Positions 60,898-64,000 of a stretch of 64,000 nucleotides of DNA are shown here, one piece after another (position 1 is the first letter of the stretch; every line of letters starts with the position of its first letter). A program made the position numbers and the translations under genes. The DNA is from Thalassolituus sp. UBA674 (GTDB lineage Bacteria > Pseudomonadota > Gammaproteobacteria > Pseudomonadales > Oceanobacteraceae). The notes beneath the pieces are model-generated. The model did no database searches, was not told the origin of the DNA, and was given only the letters and a program-made list of their open reading frames with translations. The stretch covers positions 61,290 to 125,289 of the forward strand of contig DBNK01000037.1 in NCBI GenBank assembly GCA_002298335.1. Direction: 5' to 3'.

Positions 60898-61722
60898 ATG
60901 ACCATGCAGAACAGCACAATCTTCAACGGCAACTTCAGTGGAAAAACGGCCTGGATCACCGGCGCCTCTTCCGGCATCGGCGAAGCCCTCGCCTACGCCC
61001 TGGCCAACGCTGGCGCCACACTGATCCTGTCAGCCCGCCGCGAAGACGAGCTGGAGCGGGTCCGCTCCGCCTGCAAGTGTGCGCATGAACATAAGATTGT
61101 CGTGGTCGACATGCTGGATAACGCCGCAGTTCTGGCCGCCGCTGACAAAGTGCTGAAGGAATACGGCGCACCGGACTACCTGTTCAACAACGCCGGTATC
61201 ACCCAGCGCGCCCTGATTAAGGACGCTGATGCGGCCATGTACCGCAAGGTCATGGAGATCAACTATTTTTCTGTGGTCTCTCTGACCCAGGCATTGTTGC
61301 CGGCCATGCTGGAACGCGGCAGCGGCCACATCATTACCACCTCCAGTATTGCTGGCCTCGTCGGCATCCCTTACCGCTCGGCTTACTGCTCCTCCAAGCA
61401 CGCCATCATCGGCTTTATGGATTCACTGCGCGCCGAAGTCCACGATCAGGGTCTGCGGGTGACCACACTCTGCCCCGGCTTCGTACAGACCAACATCATT
61501 GAAACCGCCCGCCGCGAAGGCACCGCCCGCGCCGATGTCGAAGACACCGTGATCGCCAACGGCATGCCGGTAGACGAAGCCGTGCGTCAGGCACTCGAAG
61601 CGGTAATAAAGGAAGAAGAACAGGTGGTGATTGCCGAAGGCAAAGAAAAGTTTGCGCCTCTGATCAAACGACTGTTTCCGAAACTGGCGTATAAGATAGT
61701 GCGGAGTGCGAAGACGACCTGA
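60898..61722 (+). CDS. Short-chain dehydrogenase/reductase
   Basis: 274 residues. Rossmann motif TGASSGIGEA at 21-30, NNAG, catalytic Ser150, Tyr163 and Lys167 (YCSSK). The C-terminal tail FAPLIKRLFPKLAYKIVRSA is basic and amphipathic, so it may sit on the membrane, as in SDRs acting on acyl or lipid substrates. NAD(P)-dependent; substrate unknown. It lies, divergently, between the rpsJ promoter and the tuf region, where other genomes have tuf directly upstream of rpsJ. Confidence 0.9.
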   Translation: MTMQNSTIFNGNFSGKTAWITGASSGIGEALAYALANAGATLILSARREDELERVRSACKCAHEHKIVVVDMLDNAAVLAAADKVLKEYGAPDYLFNNAGITQRALIKDADAAMYRKVMEINYFSVVSLTQALLPAMLERGSGHIITTSSIAGLVGIPYRSAYCSSKHAIIGFMDSLRAEVHDQGLRVTTLCPGFVQTNIIETARREGTARADVEDTVIANGMPVDEAVRQALEAVIKEEEQVVIAEGKEKFAPLIKRLFPKLAYKIVRSAKTT

Positions 61723-61784
61723 TTGTCTTACAGCCAGAGCGGGCAGCCTGATGCTGCCCACCCATCATTAAACTGCGTCAGTTA

Positions 61785-62993
61785 TCAGAAAAACCCCGTA
61801 CGCGTAAAGCTGCCACTGCCATCATTCAGCAGCAGGAAATCATCGCCTTTATCATCTGAAAAGATATCAATATCACCATCATTATCGATATCCTGCATCC
61901 GCACCCAGGGGAACCAGCTGTCAGCGGCCTGACCGTTGTCATCGATGGAAGATGTTCCGTCTGCAAAGGTGCGCGCACTGGTCTGAGTTAACAGCTGCAG
62001 ATAAATGCCCTGGTAAAAGGCATTCGGGCCGCTTCCGGTGCGGTTGACTACAAGATCCCGCAGTCCATCACCGTCAACATCCTCAGCGTCAAAATCGAGC
62101 ACGACACCATAACCGGTAACGGCCGGAATCACGGTTCTCAGCGAGTCGCTGTACGAGCCCGTTGAACTGCCCCAATAGATGGCGGTGGTATCACCGTCCT
62201 GTTCGTGGGCACCGACCAGCAGATCCATGAAGCCATCCCGATCCAGATCAAACATTTCGGCGGTGAACACCTGAGCAATACTGCCGCCAAAGCGATCGGT
62301 CACCAAGGTCAGATTACCCTGCCCATCATTGATGTAGAAAAAGGGGTCAGAGCCACCCACAAAAATGTCGATATCACCGTCGTTGTCGATGTCTGCCGCA
62401 CTGCCTCCGTGATGAAACCCGGTCTGATCGGTTTTGCGTACCCAGGAGAAGGAGCCGGTGGACGTCTGCATAATCTGCTTAGGGTTGCTGCCCGGGAAGG
62501 GATCGGCATCATAGCCATGATCCAGCACAAACAGATCCATCAGGCTGTCGCCATTCAGATCAGCCACCAGAGTCTTGCGCGCATGAGTCGCTGGCGGTGG
62601 ATTGCCATTAAAGACGGTGTTATCGAAGGTAAAACTCTCGCTACCGTCATTAATGAACATCTGGCTCGGTACTTCGCCTTCGTACAGGTAACTGCCCGTA
62701 GCCAGGAAGACATCCGTATCGCCATCACCGTCTGCATCCAGATAACCAATGGCATCAATCAGAGGAGTCCGCCCTTCCAGACTCTGAAACGGTAGGCCGT
62801 AGTAATTGATGTGAATATCGGCTTTGGCATTTTCGTAGGAGCTTCCCGCATCCGCATCACTGCTGGCTGAAATACCCAGATCTACCAGGCTGGAGGAGCC
62901 ACCACCACCATTTCCCCCACCGCCTCCGCCGCAGGCAGTCACAATCAGAGCAGACAGAAATACGGGGACGAGCTTAAAGGACGGAGACATCAT
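61785..62993 (-). CDS. FG-GAP/VCBS repeat lipoprotein
   Basis: 402 residues. Lipobox VTAC with Cys21 followed by a Gly-rich linker (GGGGGGNGGGGSSS). The rest is a predicted beta-propeller of repeats, each with a calcium-binding DxDxDGxxD loop: DADGDGDTD, DLNGDSLMD, DIDNDGDID (twice), DLDRDGFMD and DVDGDGLRD are visible. Likely an outer-membrane, surface-exposed binding protein; ligand unknown. Adjacent ATG codons at 62993 and 62990. Confidence 0.87.
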   Translation of the reverse strand: MMSPSFKLVPVFLSALIVTACGGGGGGNGGGGSSSLVDLGISASSDADAGSSYENAKADIHINYYGLPFQSLEGRTPLIDAIGYLDADGDGDTDVFLATGSYLYEGEVPSQMFINDGSESFTFDNTVFNGNPPPATHARKTLVADLNGDSLMDLFVLDHGYDADPFPGSNPKQIMQTSTGSFSWVRKTDQTGFHHGGSAADIDNDGDIDIFVGGSDPFFYINDGQGNLTLVTDRFGGSIAQVFTAEMFDLDRDGFMDLLVGAHEQDGDTTAIYWGSSTGSYSDSLRTVIPAVTGYGVVLDFDAEDVDGDGLRDLVVNRTGSGPNAFYQGIYLQLLTQTSARTFADGTSSIDDNGQAADSWFPWVRMQDIDNDGDIDIFSDDKGDDFLLLNDGSGSFTRTGFF

Positions 62994-63150
62994 GGCTTCC
63001 TCTGGTCAAGGGATGAACAAGCGTAAACCATAGCAATATACCAGTGCCCACGCATGCCCTGCCAGATAAATACAGGAACCGGGACAGAGCATTCTGAATC
63101 CTCAGTATACGGATGGGGGATGACTGCGCGCTCGCAATGACAGCTACAGA

Positions 63151-63232
63151 GTAGGTTGGGTTAGCACGCAGTGTGTAACCCAACACGCATCAGTAATTGT
63201 TGGGTTACGCTCGCAGCGCTAACCCAACCTAC
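63151..63232. repeat. REP-like cloverleaf palindrome
   Basis: Outer arms GTAGGTTGGGTTAG (63151-63164) and CTAACCCAACCTAC (63219-63232), inner arms GTAACCCAACA (63175-63185) and TGTTGGGTTAC (63198-63208). The GTTGGGTTA core can pair with either partner. Sequences of this kind recur between genes in many Proteobacteria and are thought to be mobilised by REP-associated (Y1) transposases; none is encoded here. Confidence 0.85.
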
Positions 63233-63257
63233 GGCCTGCAGCGTAGTCTAAAAGACT

Positions 63258-63352
63258 GGATCCCGCGGTCGCTGCCGCGGGATGACGGTGGTGTCTTTTT
63301 AAGGCCACTTAAATTCCAGGCACAAAAAAGCCCGCAAAAGCGGGCTTTCTCT
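63258..63352. repeat. Terminator block, distal copy
   Basis: Begins with the palindrome ATCCCGCGG / CCGCGGGAT, continues with a stretch from GGGATGACGG to the hairpin that matches 63547-63619 at all but three bases and one indel. Its hairpin GCCCGC-AAAA-GCGGGC (63330-63345) has a T6 run on the minus strand, so it can terminate tuf transcription. Confidence 0.85.
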
Positions 63353-63378
63353 TAATGATTTTCGCATTCTTCACCGAC

Positions 63379-63506
63379 GGTGAGCGTCAGCGAAGAAGCT
63401 CCAGCAAGGCGGGTGGCAGATCTGAGAAGGAGCATACTGAAGTATGTGACGCGACCAGGCGTCCCCACTCAGATTCTTCGCACAACACCGCTGGGGCGAT
63501 GCCACC
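63379..63506. repeat. Structured repeat element, copy B
   Basis: Closing stem GCTCCAGC/GCTGGGGC (63398-63405, 63490-63497, one T-G pair), inner stem ATCTGAG/CTCAGAT (63420-63426, 63468-63474), apical CATAC-TGAA-GTATG (63433-63446); possible outer GGTG/CACC. Conserved blocks CGAAGAAG, GCAAGGC and ACAACACCGC. Confidence 0.8.
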
Positions 63507-63510
63507 ATAT

Positions 63511-63619
63511 GGATCCCGCGGCTCGATGGCGAGCCCCGCAACCCTCGGGATGACGGCGGTGTCTTTTTAAGGCCACTTAAATTCCAGACACAAAAAAGCC
63601 CGCAGAAGCGGGCTTTTCT
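63511..63619. repeat. Terminator block, tuf-proximal copy
   Basis: Starts GGATCCCGCGG like the distal copy but has a different central loop, then the shared stretch GGGATGACGG to the hairpin GCCCGC-AGAA-GCGGGC (63598-63613) with a T6 run on the minus strand. First terminator met by tuf transcription. Confidence 0.85.
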
Positions 63620-63651
63620 CTGACTCTGCATCTCTGCGCAGACTCCGGTCC

Positions 63652-63775
63652 GATTAAGCGTTACCGAAGAAGCGCCTGCAAGGCCGTGTGATCAATTTGA
63701 CGAGGAGCATACTGAAGTATGTGACGAGCCAAATTGATTACACAACACCGCAGGAGCGATGCAGGTAGCTTAATC
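63652..63775. repeat. Structured repeat element, copy C (overlapping the tuf stop)
   Basis: Outer stem GATTAAGC/GCTTAATC (63652-63659, 63768-63775), closing stem GCGCCTGC/GCAGGAGC (63672-63679, 63750-63757, one mismatch), inner 14-bp stem with one G-T pair (63686-63699, 63730-63743), apical CATAC-TGAA-GTATG (63708-63721). The outer right arm runs into the tuf stop codon (63774-63776). Confidence 0.85.
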
Positions 63776-64000
63776 ACTCAATGATTTTTGCTACTACGCC
63801 GGCGCCTACTGTACGGCCACCTTCGCGGATTGCGAAACGCAGACCTTCATCCATCGCAATAGGAGCGATCAGAGTTACAGTCAGCTGTACGTTGTCGCCT
63901 GGCATGACCATTTCTACGCCTTCCGGCAGTTCAACAGCACCAGTCACGTCAGTGGTACGGAAGTAGAACTGTGGACGGTAGCCTTTGAAGAATGGCGTGT
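63774..64000 (-). CDS. tuf: Elongation factor Tu, C-terminal part (partial)
   Basis: Only the last 75 or so codons are inside the window; the gene continues past 64000. The translation contains FFKGYRPQFYFRTTDVTG, MVMPGDNVQLTV, LIAPIAMDEGLRFAIREGG and the end VGAGVVAKIIE, which is the third domain of EF-Tu. The stop TGA at 63776-63774 lies inside the outer arm of structured element C. Whether this is tufA or tufB cannot be decided, but fusA-tuf followed by a gap before rpsJ is likely. Confidence 0.97.
   Translation of the reverse strand, partial: TPFFKGYRPQFYFRTTDVTGAVELPEGVEMVMPGDNVQLTVTLIAPIAMDEGLRFAIREGGRTVGAGVVAKIIE

Larger units (their letters stand above)
62994..63773. other. 780-base repeat-rich intergenic region between tuf and the FG-GAP gene
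   Basis: No gene. It holds, from left to right, a REP-like palindrome (63151-63232), a terminator block (63258-63352), structured element copy B (63379-63506), a second terminator block (63511-63619) and structured element copy C (63652-63775). The terminator blocks repeat with a 268-base offset. Upstream of 63150 only the presumed FG-GAP promoter is expected. Confidence 0.85.

Noticed and set aside
63652..63775. tRNA cluster beside tuf
   Set aside because: Although hairpin-rich, no CCA-ending acceptor, T-loop or anticodon arm pattern can be fitted.
63151..63780. CRISPR-like array
   Set aside because: Repeats are few, long, palindromic and unevenly spaced; there are no spacers of constant length and no cas genes.

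Overview
The window is a 64 kb chromosomal segment of a gammaproteobacterium. Gene content and order point to the Oceanospirillales/Pseudomonadales branch, probably a marine, hydrocarbon- or lipid-using relative of Thalassolituus, Oceanobacter or Bermanella. Reasons: the run ubiE-ubiJ-ubiB-hisI-hisE-tatABC, the runs rpmG-rpmB, radC-coaBC-dut-algC-argB and pyrE-crc-rph, which resemble Pseudomonas, and two GMC alcohol oxidoreductases (one AlkJ-like). The genus is inference; no 16S gene, tRNA, CRISPR array, prophage or IS transposase was seen.

Layout. 1-5.8 kb: end of an OmpA-type gene, a small DUF1145 protein, then ubiquinone (ubiEJB), histidine (hisI, hisE) and twin-arginine export (tatABC) genes. 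5.9-31 kb is accessory in character: an SLC13 transporter; an S1/P1 nuclease and a PhoX-like Tat protein in one operon; a TetR regulator divergent from a Tat lipoprotein and a GMC oxidoreductase; an AlkJ-like GMC enzyme; a secretory lipase with an AraC regulator; coaD and a ferredoxin; ggt; an ECF sigma / anti-sigma / DUF4097 operon; PhoD; ElyC with an overlapping serine hydrolase; a methyltransferase, a thioesterase and a glycosyltransferase. 30.3-43 kb is a housekeeping block: mutM, rpmG, rpmB, radC, coaBC, dut, a membrane-anchored algC, argB, slmA, pyrE, crc, rph, yicC. 43-47 kb: a LysR regulator divergent from a flavin oxidoreductase/NTF2-like pair, an OmpW porin and a SHOCT protein. 47-60.7 kb: the complete S10-spc-alpha ribosomal superoperon on the minus strand, rpsJ through rplQ, with a consensus sigma-70 promoter in front of rpsJ. 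60.9-64 kb: an SDR oxidoreductase, an FG-GAP lipoprotein, a 780-base repeat-rich intergenic stretch and the 3' end of tuf.

How parts fit: tatABC shares the window with at least three predicted Tat substrates (PhoX-like, PhoD, Tat lipoprotein). The nuclease, the PhoX-like protein and PhoD make a plausible phosphorus-scavenging set. The lipase, the GMC oxidoreductases and an acyl-CoA thioesterase fit growth on lipids or alcohols.

The least explained signal is a family of about 120-base structured elements, one after radC and two after tuf. Their stem sequences differ but pairing is largely kept (compensatory changes), around conserved GCAAGGC and AACACCGC blocks.
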